Shown one piece after another: positions 8,644-17,329 of a stretch of DNA of 44,605 bases. Both the position numbers and the translations under genes were made by a program. Position 1 is the first letter of the stretch. Each line of letters starts with the position of its first letter. A model generated the notes under the pieces. That model did no database searches. It saw nothing but the letters and a program-made list of their open reading frames with translations, and was not told the DNA's origin. Origin of the DNA: Neobacillus thermocopriae (GTDB lineage Bacteria > Bacillota > Bacilli > Bacillales > Cytobacillaceae); contig NZ_JAAIUV010000027.1 of assembly GCF_010975035.1 (NCBI RefSeq), positions 1 through 44,605 of the forward strand. Reading direction: 5' to 3'.

Positions 8644-9732
8644 ATGATTAATCAATCCAAACAGCAAAATTTTCAAAAACTGCAAGCATTGCTTAATGAA
8701 TTGCCATGGTATGTTGAAGAATATATTAATCACAAATTAAGAAAACTTTCTACCGCATCCTTACTCAATTATTGTCATGATTACAAAATTTTCTTTAACT
8801 GGATGATCCATGAGCAGCTTTGGACTGGCAATATGAAAGATATTCCTTTAGAACGGTTAGAGAAATTGACGGTTCTTGAAGTTGAAGGCTTCTTAAACTT
8901 TCTTCATTATCAGCTTCAAAATAAAGAATTAACCGTAAATCGAAAGCTATCTGCACTAAAATCCTTGTTTAATTACCTGCAAAATATTGCTGAGACAAAA
9001 GATTTGAAACCATATATTCAACGAAATGTGATGGCGAAAATTGAATTTAATGATATAAAAGAATCGATGGAAACGAAAGCAAATAAAATGGAAGGCAAAA
9101 TCCTGCTTGGAGATGAATATGAGCGATTTCGCTTATTCGTTGCCCAGGAATATGGTGAATTGCATAAAAATAATAAAAAAGTATATAACTTTTATCAATT
9201 AAATAAAGAACGAGATACGGCTATTATTTCATTAATTCTAGGATCTGGTCTTCGTTTATCCGAATTAGTGGGATTGGATCTTGAAGATATTGATTTTAGC
9301 AAGTATACCGCACGAGTGATTCGTAAAGGAAATAAGGAACAGTACGTCTTTTTCAGCCAAACAGCGATGGATGATTTAAAGGAATATTTAGCCGTTAGAG
9401 AATCAAAGTATCAGATTGATAAAAGTATAAAGGCTTTATTTGTTGCTGCACCAATGGGCCCTAAAGGAAAAACAAGACGGTTAACAGCGCGATCTGTTGA
9501 AAAATTAGTAGAAAAATATGCGAAGGCATTTGGAAAACCATCATTATCTGTACATAAACTTAGACACTCATTTGCTACAAGGTATCATGCTGAAATTAAT
9601 GATGTCCCTAAATTAAGACGTCAATTAGGTCATTCATCCATACAAACAACGATGATATACACGCATATTAAAAATGATGATTTAAAGATTGCTGTTGATA
9701 AAATGGATATGCCAAAAGAATTCACAGAATAA
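8644..9732 (+). CDS. xerS: XerS-like tyrosine recombinase
   Basis: Site-specific recombinase of the lambda-integrase/Xer type, 362 aa, close to the about 356 aa of XerS. It has an N-terminal SAM-like core-binding domain (about 20-125) and a C-terminal catalytic domain with all expected residues: Arg204 in GSGLRLSEL, Lys228 in RKGNKE, His304/Arg307 in HKLRHSFAT, His330 in LGHSS, and the nucleophile Tyr339 in IYTHI. ATG 8644 follows GAGGTG. XerS resolves chromosome dimers in streptococci and lactococci; Bacilli normally use CodV/RipX, so here it may be an accessory recombinase. No phage or transposon genes adjoin it. Confidence 0.88.
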   Translation: MINQSKQQNFQKLQALLNELPWYVEEYINHKLRKLSTASLLNYCHDYKIFFNWMIHEQLWTGNMKDIPLERLEKLTVLEVEGFLNFLHYQLQNKELTVNRKLSALKSLFNYLQNIAETKDLKPYIQRNVMAKIEFNDIKESMETKANKMEGKILLGDEYERFRLFVAQEYGELHKNNKKVYNFYQLNKERDTAIISLILGSGLRLSELVGLDLEDIDFSKYTARVIRKGNKEQYVFFSQTAMDDLKEYLAVRESKYQIDKSIKALFVAAPMGPKGKTRRLTARSVEKLVEKYAKAFGKPSLSVHKLRHSFATRYHAEINDVPKLRRQLGHSSIQTTMIYTHIKNDDLKIAVDKMDMPKEFTE

Positions 9733-9739
9733 CGAAAAT

Positions 9740-9763
9740 AGCTGCCTCATTTTTTAGGCAGCT
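9740..9763 (+). terminator. Hairpin after xerS
   Basis: AGCTGCCT, loop of eight bases, AGGCAGCT. The following bases are not a strong T-run, so termination may be weak. Confidence 0.5.
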
Positions 9764-9830
9764 TCCCCACTCCTCTTATTTTAATTTTATCAGTTTACAT
9801 AATATTATTATTTTATCGATTTTCTAATTT

Positions 9831-9865
9831 GTCTCATTTTAAAAGTATACTTAAGATAGTGAGAC
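9831..9865. repeat. Imperfect 35-bp palindrome downstream of xerS
   Basis: The outer arms GTCTCA (9831-9836) and TGAGAC (9860-9865) surround AAGTATACTT (9843-9852). It is not T-flanked, so it is not an obvious terminator. Confidence 0.4.
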
Positions 9866-9872
9866 GAAAGAA

Positions 9873-9898
9873 ATAAACACAGGTATTCCTGTGTTTAT
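9873..9898 (-). terminator. Terminator of the staygreen gene
   Basis: ATAAACACAGG, loop TATT, CCTGTGTTTAT, 12 bases beyond the stop codon; on the minus strand it is followed by a TTTC stretch. Confidence 0.65.
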
Positions 9899-9909
9899 CC
9901 AAAATAATA

Positions 9910-10374
9910 TTATGTCTCATTATATAAAAATTGTCTCGGTGTTCCATAGTAAAGTACATGATTAAACTGTGCAAAATTGGATTCAAATTTTATATGGATT
10001 GGTGCATCTAACAACCATGGGAAATTCGTAAAAAAATCTTTATCTCCATATACAATTGCCTTTAAAGCTACATTTACATCTTTTTGGAAAATCATGAATC
10101 GAACCCTTGCATAATTTTCATCGAAATTCCCATCACTCACTAACACTCTTCCATTTAATGAAAATTCCCCCATCCTAGGAACCCATTCTGCTAATACTTC
10201 ATCTCGAAACCCTTGATTAATCGCATGATAATTGTATTCCGTTCCTATCGTCAGGAAAAGTTCTCCGGTTACTTCCGATCGAGTAAGTGTATACTTCCTC
10301 CCCTCCACTGGACGAAACTTCGTAACCGGTGGCTGATACGTTGTCGTTAACTTTGTTGGAATGAGGATACTCAT
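9910..10374 (-). CDS. Staygreen (SGR) family protein
   Basis: 154-aa homologue of plant STAY-GREEN / Mg-dechelatase. Family-type segments are clear: KYTLTRSEVTGELFLTIG, YNYHAINQGFRDEVLAEW, and the C-terminal part with HIKFESNFAQFNHVLYYG and TPRQFL. In plants SGR removes Mg from chlorophyll a; bacterial homologues occur in non-phototrophs and some have dechelatase activity in vitro, with unknown natural substrate. ATG 10374 is preferred (AAAGGAG 11 bases upstream); TTG 10380 is an alternative. Monocistronic. The region holds no tetrapyrrole genes. Confidence 0.82.
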   Translation of the reverse strand: MSILIPTKLTTTYQPPVTKFRPVEGRKYTLTRSEVTGELFLTIGTEYNYHAINQGFRDEVLAEWVPRMGEFSLNGRVLVSDGNFDENYARVRFMIFQKDVNVALKAIVYGDKDFFTNFPWLLDAPIHIKFESNFAQFNHVLYYGTPRQFLYNET

Positions 10375-10453
10375 AAGCAAGCATTCTCCTTTCGAACTGC
10401 CTGCTACATTATATGGGTAATTCGTCTATTCCGTGACATTATACTGGCAATGT

Positions 10454-11206
10454 TTAATATTCTTCCCCCTTCACCTTAACACCCTTTAGTACCCATTTCC
10501 CATTTTCATACATCCAAGTAGACTCTACATAGGCGATTGTATCCGCGTCAGCAATTCCTGACACTCGTTGAATGCCCTTTAATCCTTTTCTCTTATTTTG
10601 ATCAGAAAATGGTTTTAAGCTGTAAAACGAATCGACCATTAATTCTGTCGGCTCTTGAAGTTTTCCATTCGTGTAAAGTCCCATTTTTTTATAATATTTC
10701 TTCCGATCCTTCAAATCAAAATGATAGGAATGACCAGTATCCTTAATTTTTATTTCAGCCTTAAAGCCGTTTAATAATCGACTCTCCATCAAGAGAGGTT
10801 CAGGAATAGGAAGATCTTCTTTACTAAAATCCTTTAAACTAAATAATGAATAATTCGTATGACCATTGACTTCACCATCTAAAACAGTGACAAAGACATC
10901 TTTTACTCCATCATGATTAAGATCGGCTAGCTGAAAGGCTGCTTTTGTTCCGTTTTGTAATGGAAAGGTATACCTTTGGTCGTTGGAGGCAATAACTTCA
11001 AGATACATTTCTTTAAAGTATTCATTTTTCTCCTCATAAGGAACTGCTTTTAGCTTGATAACTTCTTTTTGACCATCCCCCGTAATATCTACTTCTTTTT
11101 TCGAAATAGTTACGACCTCATCATTTCCAATGGCATAAACACCAGTAATAGCTGTTAAAGACATGAAAAATAATACAGCAATGACTAGTCCAACTTCTTT
11201 TCTCAT
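10454..11206 (-). CDS. Secreted protein with Ca-binding-like repeat motifs
   Basis: 250 aa with a signal peptide (MRKEVGLVIAVLFFMSLTA, cleavage probably near residue 25). Two Asp-rich loops, DITGDGQKEVI (about 41) and DLNHDGVKDVF (about 94), are typical of FG-GAP/VCBS or EF-hand-like calcium loops. The rest shows no domain I recognise; the C-terminal part reads YVESTWMYENGKWVLKGVKV. Likely exported, possibly cell-wall attached without an LPXTG. The start follows GGGAGGG. Downstream on the same strand is the staygreen gene, 80 bases away with its own ribosome binding site. Confidence 0.7.
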   Translation of the reverse strand: MRKEVGLVIAVLFFMSLTAITGVYAIGNDEVVTISKKEVDITGDGQKEVIKLKAVPYEEKNEYFKEMYLEVIASNDQRYTFPLQNGTKAAFQLADLNHDGVKDVFVTVLDGEVNGHTNYSLFSLKDFSKEDLPIPEPLLMESRLLNGFKAEIKIKDTGHSYHFDLKDRKKYYKKMGLYTNGKLQEPTELMVDSFYSLKPFSDQNKRKGLKGIQRVSGIADADTIAYVESTWMYENGKWVLKGVKVKGEEY

Positions 11207-11263
11207 ACTGTTTCCCTCCCATGTATCATATTAGTTAGTATGTCCATTTTTGGTAATAACATG

Positions 11264-11296
11264 AAAAAGACTCCCTATTTTCTAGAGAGTCTTTTT
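11264..11296 (-). terminator. Terminator of parEC
   Basis: AAAAAGACTC ... GAGTCTTTTT, a 10-bp stem just after the parC stop; the sequence is symmetrical so it may also act on the plus strand. Confidence 0.8.
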
Positions 11297-11305
11297 ACCT
11301 ATTTT

Positions 11306-13738
11306 TTATTCTGTTTTATCTTTTGCTTCAACCTTCCAAACAGAGGTTACCCTACCATTTTCCTCTTCATCCAAAATAAAGGAACCATTGGAATATCGGT
11401 CGCTATAGCGAATATCTCCTACTTTGATGGTTTCTATAAAGCTCTTTTCCGTTTGAAGATAGATTGTATCTGATTCTTGTGCAACAACGAAGCCAGAGAT
11501 GCGATGTGGATTGGCTTTTAATTCTCTTAAAATCACGACCCCACGCTTGGCTCGGGTTGTTTTCTCAAACTCTGTCAATTTCATTTTTTTCACTGCACCG
11601 CGCTGGGTAGCAACAACAATTGATTCATCATTTGATGTGATCAATTGTCCGCTTACAATATAGTCACCTTCTTTGAGGTTCATTCCTTTTACACCGGCAG
11701 CACGGACACCGACAATGCTAACTTCAGATTCATCAAACCATAATGCATAACCATTATGAGTGATTAAGAAAAGTTCGTTCATTCCATCGGTTAAATGGAC
11801 ATCGACTACTTGGTCATCATTTTTTAAATTGATTCCAGTCAAAGGTTTGGAATATCGCTGTGCCTTATAATGTTTCAGTTCTGTTTTCTTGACCATTCCA
11901 TTTCTCGTTACAAAGAGGAAGAAGCCATTCATTTCAAAATCTTTCATTGGAATAGCTTTTATGATTTCCTCATCACGATCAATAGGGATAATATTTGCAA
12001 TATGTTGACCAAGATCTTTCCAACGGATGTCCGGTAGTTCATGAACTGGGCAATACAAGTAATTCCCCTTATTAGTGAACAGAAGCAGGACATCCTTTGT
12101 ATTCATTTCGAGCTTTGCTAGCAACCTATCTGTATCCTTCATAGCAAAATCTTGACCATTCGAAGCGGCATAAGAACGAAGGCTCGTCCTTTTTACATAT
12201 CCATCCTTTGTCACCGTCACAATTACATCTTCACTGGCCACCATGACTTCTAAATTGATCTTTAATTCTTCAATTTCCGCCTCAATTTTGGAGCGACGTT
12301 CATCTGCAAAACGCTTTTTCACGTCTTTTAATTCTTTTTTAATAACGGAAATTAGTTTTTTCTCACTTTCTAAAATACTTGATAGTTCAGCAATTCGTTT
12401 GGCCAATTCTTCCGCCTCATTTCTCAATGCAGTAATATCCGTATTTGTTAAACGATATAACTGCAAGGAAACAATGGCTTCAGCTTGTGCTTCTGTAAAC
12501 ATGTATTTTGCAATTAAATTGTCCTTAGCATTTCGTTTATCCTTTGAGGCTCGGATTGTTGCGATGACTTCATCAAGAATCGATATAGCCTTAATTAATC
12601 CTTCAACAATATGCTGGCGTTCATTCGCTTTTTTCAATTCAAATTTTGTCCTTCGAGTGACAACATCTTTTTGGTGTTCTATATAGGCGTCGAGTAATTC
12701 ACGCAAACCCATTAGTTTCGGGCGTTTATTGTAAATAGCAACCATATTAAAATTATAAGGCACTTGGAGATCACTATTTTTATATAAATAGTTTAGAACA
12801 CCCTCTGCATCGGCATCTTTCTTTAATTCGATGACAATCCGAAGACCCGAACGGTCCGTTTCATCTCGAACCTCAGAGATTCCTTCTACTTTTCGGTCTA
12901 GCCGGAATTCATCTATTTTTTTCACGAGATTTGCTTTATTTACTTCAAAAGGAATCTCTGTGATGACAATTTGTTGTTTTCCTCCACGAATGTTTTCAAT
13001 TTCTGCTTTCCCGCGAATAATAATTTTGCCTTTACCCGTTTCATAAGCTTTTTTAATTCCATCAATTCCTTGAATAATCCCGCCAGTAGGGAAATCCGGT
13101 CCTTTGATGACTGTCATCAATTCATCTACCGAAACATCCGGTTTGTCCATTTTTAGGATGGCTCCATCAATAATTTCACCTAAATGATGGGGCGGAATAT
13201 CTGTTGCATAACCCGCAGAAATCCCTGTTGAGCCATTTACAAGCAGATTCGGGAACATCGCTGGTAAAACGGTTGGTTCTTTTGAAGTGTCATCAAAGTT
13301 TGGAACAAAATCAACGGTTTCTTTTTCAATATCATGCAATAGTTCGGCAGCGATCGCCGACAGACGTGCTTCTGTGTAACGCATCGCAGCAGGCGGATCC
13401 CCATCAATACTACCGTTATTTCCGTGCATTTCAACTAAAACATTACGTACTTTCCAGTCCTGGCTCATGCGAACCATGGCATCATATACAGAGGAATCCC
13501 CGTGAGGATGATAATTACCGATAACATTACCAACCGTTTTTGCTGCCTTACGAAAACCTTTTTCATGTGTATTCCCTTCCACATGCATCGCATACAAAAT
13601 TCTCCGCTGTACTGGTTTTAATCCATCTCTCGCATCAGGAAGGGCACGTTCTTGAATAATATATTTACTATACCTACCGAAACGGTCGCCAAGCACGTCC
13701 TCCAAAGGTAAGTCACGAAACTTTTCAGCAGTACTCAT
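11306..13738 (-). CDS. parC: DNA topoisomerase IV subunit A (ParC/GrlA)
   Basis: Breakage-reunion subunit that decatenates daughter chromosomes with ParE. 810 aa, usual for Firmicutes. The catalytic Tyr121 sits in AAMRYTEARL. The quinolone-determining region HPHGDSSVYDAMVRMSQDW has unmutated Ser82 and Asp86 (S. aureus Ser80/Glu84 positions). The C-terminal half carries the beta-pinwheel repeats. Its start overlaps the parE stop by four bases (ATGA at 13735-13738), indicating translational coupling. No sign of transfer. Confidence 0.97.
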   Translation of the reverse strand: MSTAEKFRDLPLEDVLGDRFGRYSKYIIQERALPDARDGLKPVQRRILYAMHVEGNTHEKGFRKAAKTVGNVIGNYHPHGDSSVYDAMVRMSQDWKVRNVLVEMHGNNGSIDGDPPAAMRYTEARLSAIAAELLHDIEKETVDFVPNFDDTSKEPTVLPAMFPNLLVNGSTGISAGYATDIPPHHLGEIIDGAILKMDKPDVSVDELMTVIKGPDFPTGGIIQGIDGIKKAYETGKGKIIIRGKAEIENIRGGKQQIVITEIPFEVNKANLVKKIDEFRLDRKVEGISEVRDETDRSGLRIVIELKKDADAEGVLNYLYKNSDLQVPYNFNMVAIYNKRPKLMGLRELLDAYIEHQKDVVTRRTKFELKKANERQHIVEGLIKAISILDEVIATIRASKDKRNAKDNLIAKYMFTEAQAEAIVSLQLYRLTNTDITALRNEAEELAKRIAELSSILESEKKLISVIKKELKDVKKRFADERRSKIEAEIEELKINLEVMVASEDVIVTVTKDGYVKRTSLRSYAASNGQDFAMKDTDRLLAKLEMNTKDVLLLFTNKGNYLYCPVHELPDIRWKDLGQHIANIIPIDRDEEIIKAIPMKDFEMNGFFLFVTRNGMVKKTELKHYKAQRYSKPLTGINLKNDDQVVDVHLTDGMNELFLITHNGYALWFDESEVSIVGVRAAGVKGMNLKEGDYIVSGQLITSNDESIVVATQRGAVKKMKLTEFEKTTRAKRGVVILRELKANPHRISGFVVAQESDTIYLQTEKSFIETIKVGDIRYSDRYSNGSFILDEEENGRVTSVWKVEAKDKTE

Positions 13739-15723
13739 CCTTCAATCCCTCCTTCAGAAAACGTAATATTTTCATTTTCTAATATAGTCCCATCTTCCTC
13801 CAAGCCGAATGCTACATTATTTTCGATCCATTTCCGGCGTGGTTCAACCTTATCACCCATTAGAGTTGTTACTCGACGTTCTGCACGGGCAGCATCATCA
13901 ATTTTCACTCGAATCAAGGTGCGAGTTTCTGGATTCATTGTTGTTTCCCAAAGCTGGTCTGCATTCATTTCTCCTAAACCTTTGTAACGCTGAATGATAT
14001 AGCCACGGCCTATTTTTTTAATAGCCGCTTGCAATTCCTCTTCATCCCATGCGTATTCAATTTTTTCATTTTTTCCAGTCCCTTTGCTTACTTTATACAA
14101 AGGAGGCAGAGCAATAAATACTTTACCCGCTTCCACAAGTGGTTTCATATATCGATAAAAGAATGTTAACAGCAGAACCTGAATATGAGCTCCATCTGTG
14201 TCAGCATCGGTCATGATGATAATTTTGTCATAGTTAACATCCTCAAGATTAAAATCCGCACCAACTCCAGCCCCGATTGCATGGATAATGGTATTGATTT
14301 CTTCATTTTTAAAAATATCGGCTAGCTTCGCTTTTTCCGTATTAATAACTTTACCTCGTAATGGTAGTACTGCTTGGAATCGTCGATCTCGCCCTTGCTT
14401 CGCGGATCCTCCTGCAGAGTCACCTTCTACTAAATAAAGTTCATTTTTCTGCGGATTTCTTGATTGGGCTGGTGTCAATTTACCGGAAAGAGAAGTTTCT
14501 GAACGCTTTCTCTTTTTCCCACTTCTCGCATCCTCTCTCGCTTTTCTTGCCGCTTCACGGGCTTGATAGGCTTTAATCGCCTTTTTAATGAGCAAGGTAC
14601 TTATGTCCGGATTTTCCTCCAAATAATAGGAAAGATGCTCAGAAACCACAGCATCGACAGCAGAACGTGCTTCACTTGTTCCTAATTTCCCTTTTGTTTG
14701 TCCTTCGAATTGCAACAACTCTTCAGGAATACGTACGGAAATAATGGCGGATAAACCTTCGCGGATGTCTGCCCCTTCTAAATTTTTGTCTTTTTCTTTC
14801 AACAAACCTACTTTACGGGCATAATCATTCATAACCCTCGTCATGGCTGTTTTGGCCCCAACCTCATGGGTTCCACCATCTTTTGTACGAACATTATTTA
14901 CAAAGGATAAAACATTTTCCGAATACCCATCATTAAATTGGAAGGCAAATTCTACTTCGATTCCATTTTGCGAACCCTCAAAACTTACGACTGGATGGAT
15001 GACATCCTTTTCCTCATTTAAATAAGTAACGAACGCTTCAATTCCATTCTCATAATGGAATACTTCATGCAAATCGTGACGTTCATCGATGATTTCAATT
15101 TTTAGTCCTTTTAATAGAAAAGCCGATTCTCTTAACCTTTCCCCTAATGTTTCAAAATTAAAGGTGGTAGTTGAAAAAATACTAGCGTCAGGTTTGAAAT
15201 GAATCGTCGTTCCGGTTTGATTGGTTTTACCGATTTTTTCAAGAGTCGTTACCGGCTTTCCTCCATTTTCAAAACGTTGTTCATACACAAAACCATCTCT
15301 TTTAATGGTTACGACTAGCCATTCCGATAAGGCATTAACAACAGAGGCACCTACACCATGTAACCCGCCACTTGTCTTGTATCCACCTTGTCCAAACTTT
15401 CCGCCAGCATGTAGGACCGTAAGAATCACTTCAGGTGTAGGTTTTCCTAATTTATGCATACCCGTAGGCATCCCACGCCCTCTGTCAGCCACACTGATGG
15501 AATTGTCTTTATGAATTTTTACGATGATATGATCCCCAAATCCTGCAAGCGCCTCGTCAACAGAGTTGTCAACAATCTCATAGACGAGATGATGAAGACC
15601 TCTAGCATCCGTGCTACCTATGTACATTCCAGGGCGTTTCCTTACAGCTTCAAGGCCCTCAAGCACCTGTATGGCATCATCGTTGTATTCAATAAAATCA
15701 AATGATTGTTGTTTTTGTGCCAC
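13735..15723 (-). CDS. parE: DNA topoisomerase IV subunit B (ParE/GrlB)
   Basis: ATPase subunit of topoisomerase IV, 662 aa. GHKL ATPase motifs: EIVDNSVDEALAGFGD, DRGRGMPTGMH and GGLHGVGASVVNALS. The TOPRIM domain follows with VEGDSAGGSAKQGRDRRFQA and TDADTDGAHIQVLLL. It has the short C-terminus typical of ParE rather than GyrB paralogues; pairing with a ParC having the ParC-type pinwheel supports this. GTG start 15723 after AAAGGGG. The 5' region (15724-15960) contains no gene and should hold the promoter. Confidence 0.97.
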   Translation of the reverse strand: MAQKQQSFDFIEYNDDAIQVLEGLEAVRKRPGMYIGSTDARGLHHLVYEIVDNSVDEALAGFGDHIIVKIHKDNSISVADRGRGMPTGMHKLGKPTPEVILTVLHAGGKFGQGGYKTSGGLHGVGASVVNALSEWLVVTIKRDGFVYEQRFENGGKPVTTLEKIGKTNQTGTTIHFKPDASIFSTTTFNFETLGERLRESAFLLKGLKIEIIDERHDLHEVFHYENGIEAFVTYLNEEKDVIHPVVSFEGSQNGIEVEFAFQFNDGYSENVLSFVNNVRTKDGGTHEVGAKTAMTRVMNDYARKVGLLKEKDKNLEGADIREGLSAIISVRIPEELLQFEGQTKGKLGTSEARSAVDAVVSEHLSYYLEENPDISTLLIKKAIKAYQAREAARKAREDARSGKKRKRSETSLSGKLTPAQSRNPQKNELYLVEGDSAGGSAKQGRDRRFQAVLPLRGKVINTEKAKLADIFKNEEINTIIHAIGAGVGADFNLEDVNYDKIIIMTDADTDGAHIQVLLLTFFYRYMKPLVEAGKVFIALPPLYKVSKGTGKNEKIEYAWDEEELQAAIKKIGRGYIIQRYKGLGEMNADQLWETTMNPETRTLIRVKIDDAARAERRVTTLMGDKVEPRRKWIENNVAFGLEEDGTILENENITFSEGGIEG

Positions 15724-15963
15724 TCAAATACCCCTTTCATCCTTGCAAAAAGAAACACACTTCTACTTAATCATACTCTCTATTATTTCATTCATTATAA
15801 AAGTGGATTTTCCTTTTATTTATATGTATTAGAACAGATGTTCGAAGATTATTTTATCATATGTACTTTCAGTGTCTATGCTTTATTTTATAGATTTATT
15901 TCGATTTGGCAAATATGTACTTGAAATAGATAGCAAAATCCCATTGTTTTATTTCGTTAAATA

Positions 15964-15990
15964 CAAAAAAGCTGCTATTTTTCAGCAGCT
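15964..15990 (-). terminator. Terminator of the CoA-binding gene
   Basis: On the minus strand AGCTGCT, loop, AGCAGCT followed by TTTTTTG. Confidence 0.8.
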
Positions 15991-16000
15991 CTATTAACCA

Positions 16001-16414
16001 TTATTTCGTTAAGGCATGCATAACTTTAATACAACGATCCATAATTACGGTATACCCTTTTTCTTTCAGAAAATGATAAGCTTCTTCATTCACAAGCCCT
16101 TGTTGAGCCCAAAAAACATTGCAATCAATCTCATCAAATTCTTTTGCCACATCATACAGCTGCTCTGAACGACGGAAAACATTCACGATATCAACCGGTC
16201 CTTTGATATCCTTTAATGAGGCAACAGCCTTTACTCCAAGTGATTCCTCGATAGTTGGGTTTACAGGAATAATTTCATAGCCGGCTTTTTGCATTACTTC
16301 TGAAACCTGATAAGAGGTACGGGTAGGGTTATTACTTAAACCAACGACAGCAATTCGTTTTGCTTTTTTTAAAATTTCTCCGATTTCTTCTAGACTTGGA
16401 TTTTCAATCGCCAT
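16001..16414 (-). CDS. yneT: CoA-binding domain protein (YneT-like)
   Basis: 137-aa Rossmann protein of the CoA-binding/YccU family. It has RIAVVGLSNNPTRTSYQVSE (nucleotide loop, about 20-39), IIPVNPTIEESLG and NVFWAQQGLVNEEA. Family members bind CoA; the reaction is unknown. Start ATG 16414 has AGGAG 8 bases upstream; a GTG nine bases earlier overlaps the site. In B. subtilis yneT lies beside parE and plsY (yneS), and the same order is seen here. Confidence 0.85.
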   Translation of the reverse strand: MAIENPSLEEIGEILKKAKRIAVVGLSNNPTRTSYQVSEVMQKAGYEIIPVNPTIEESLGVKAVASLKDIKGPVDIVNVFRRSEQLYDVAKEFDEIDCNVFWAQQGLVNEEAYHFLKEKGYTVIMDRCIKVMHALTK

Positions 16415-16600
16415 TATTATCACTCCTATAACAAATGATTTTCTTATATTGTACCAATTACCAATAAAAAATATATAATAAAACGCTTACGATTAAACTG
16501 TAGTCATAAATCTAAATTCCTACGAAATCAGATATTTTCTCTTTCCATCCAAACGGATATAATAGAAGAATAACTTTATTATTTGAAGGAGTAATTTTTC

Positions 16601-17200
16601 ATGATTGAAATGATTGTCGTATTAGTTCTAGCCTATTTACTAGGTTCGATTCCATCTGGACTCATTATCGGAAAAGTTTTTTATAAAACGGATATTAGGC
16701 AGCATGGTAGTGGTAATTTAGGAGGAACCAATACGTTTCGTACACTTGGGGTAAAAGCGGGTTTAGCAGTTACATTGGCAGATATTTTGAAAGGAACACT
16801 AGCAGCCGCCTTACCAAATCTATTCGCCATCGATTTACATCCATTAATCCCTGGTGTGCTTGCTGTATTAGGACATACCTACCCGATATTTGCCGGGTTT
16901 CGTGGGGGGAAAGCAGTGGCTACCTCTGGGGGAGTCTTATTATTTTATGCACCATTTTTGTTTATTACATTGTTAGTTTCCTTTTTTGTTAGCCTTTATA
17001 TCACAAAATATGTTTCTTTATCTTCGATGATCGCAGGTGGAGTCGCTGTTGTCTATGTATTAACGACTGGATTTTTCCAAGGGTGGGATATTCCATTATT
17101 GATCGTTGTCTCTTTATTAGCGAGCTTTGTTATTTACCGCCACCGTGCCAATATTAACCGAATCATTAATAAAACCGAACCAAAAATTAAATGGCTATAA
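16601..17200 (+). CDS. plsY: Glycerol-3-phosphate acyltransferase PlsY
   Basis: Membrane acyltransferase using acyl-phosphate to make lysophosphatidic acid, the first step of phospholipid synthesis. 199 aa with five hydrophobic segments and the three PlsY motifs: [11 protein letters not shown] (15-25), [12 protein letters not shown] (37-48), and [27 protein letters not shown] ribosome binding site upstream of ATG. Divergent from yneT, matching the conserved neighbourhood. Ends in a strong terminator. Confidence 0.96.
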   Translation: MIEMIVVLVLAYLLGSIPSGLIIGKVFYKTDIRQHGSGNLGGTNTFRTLGVKAGLAVTLADILKGTLAAALPNLFAIDLHPLIPGVLAVLGHTYPIFAGFRGGKAVATSGGVLLFYAPFLFITLLVSFFVSLYITKYVSLSSMIAGGVAVVYVLTTGFFQGWDIPLLIVVSLLASFVIYRHRANINRIINKTEPKIKWL

Positions 17201-17236
17201 AAAGAATCTCGATGGTTCTTTTTATAGCCATTTTTT
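17193..17236 (+). terminator. Terminator of plsY
   Basis: A perfect 14-bp stem (GGCTATAAAAAGAA and complement), overlapping the plsY stop codon, then ATTTTTT. Confidence 0.85.
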
Positions 17237-17293
17237 ATCATTTATAGTAAGTCATCATCAAGTGTTCTATTTCTTTCATCCTTTGATTTTTGC

Positions 17294-17299
17294 TATAAT
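17294..17299 (+). promoter_or_regulatory. Possible -10 box (TATAAT)
   Basis: Consensus TATAAT preceded by TG one base away (TGcTATAAT). No good -35 is seen. It lies 31 bases before the CPBP gene. Confidence 0.35.
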
Positions 17300-17329
17300 G
17301 ATGGTATGAAAGATGGAGAGTATTTAATA

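Noticed and set aside
7937..9732. Integrative element or prophage around xerS
   Set aside because: Apart from the recombinase no mobile genes, direct repeats or att-like duplications were found by eye.
12243..15705. Plus-strand ORFs across parC and parE (for example 12243-12686 and 13204-13524)
   Set aside because: They are antisense to highly conserved topoisomerase sequence, lack ribosome binding sites, and read as low-complexity translations.
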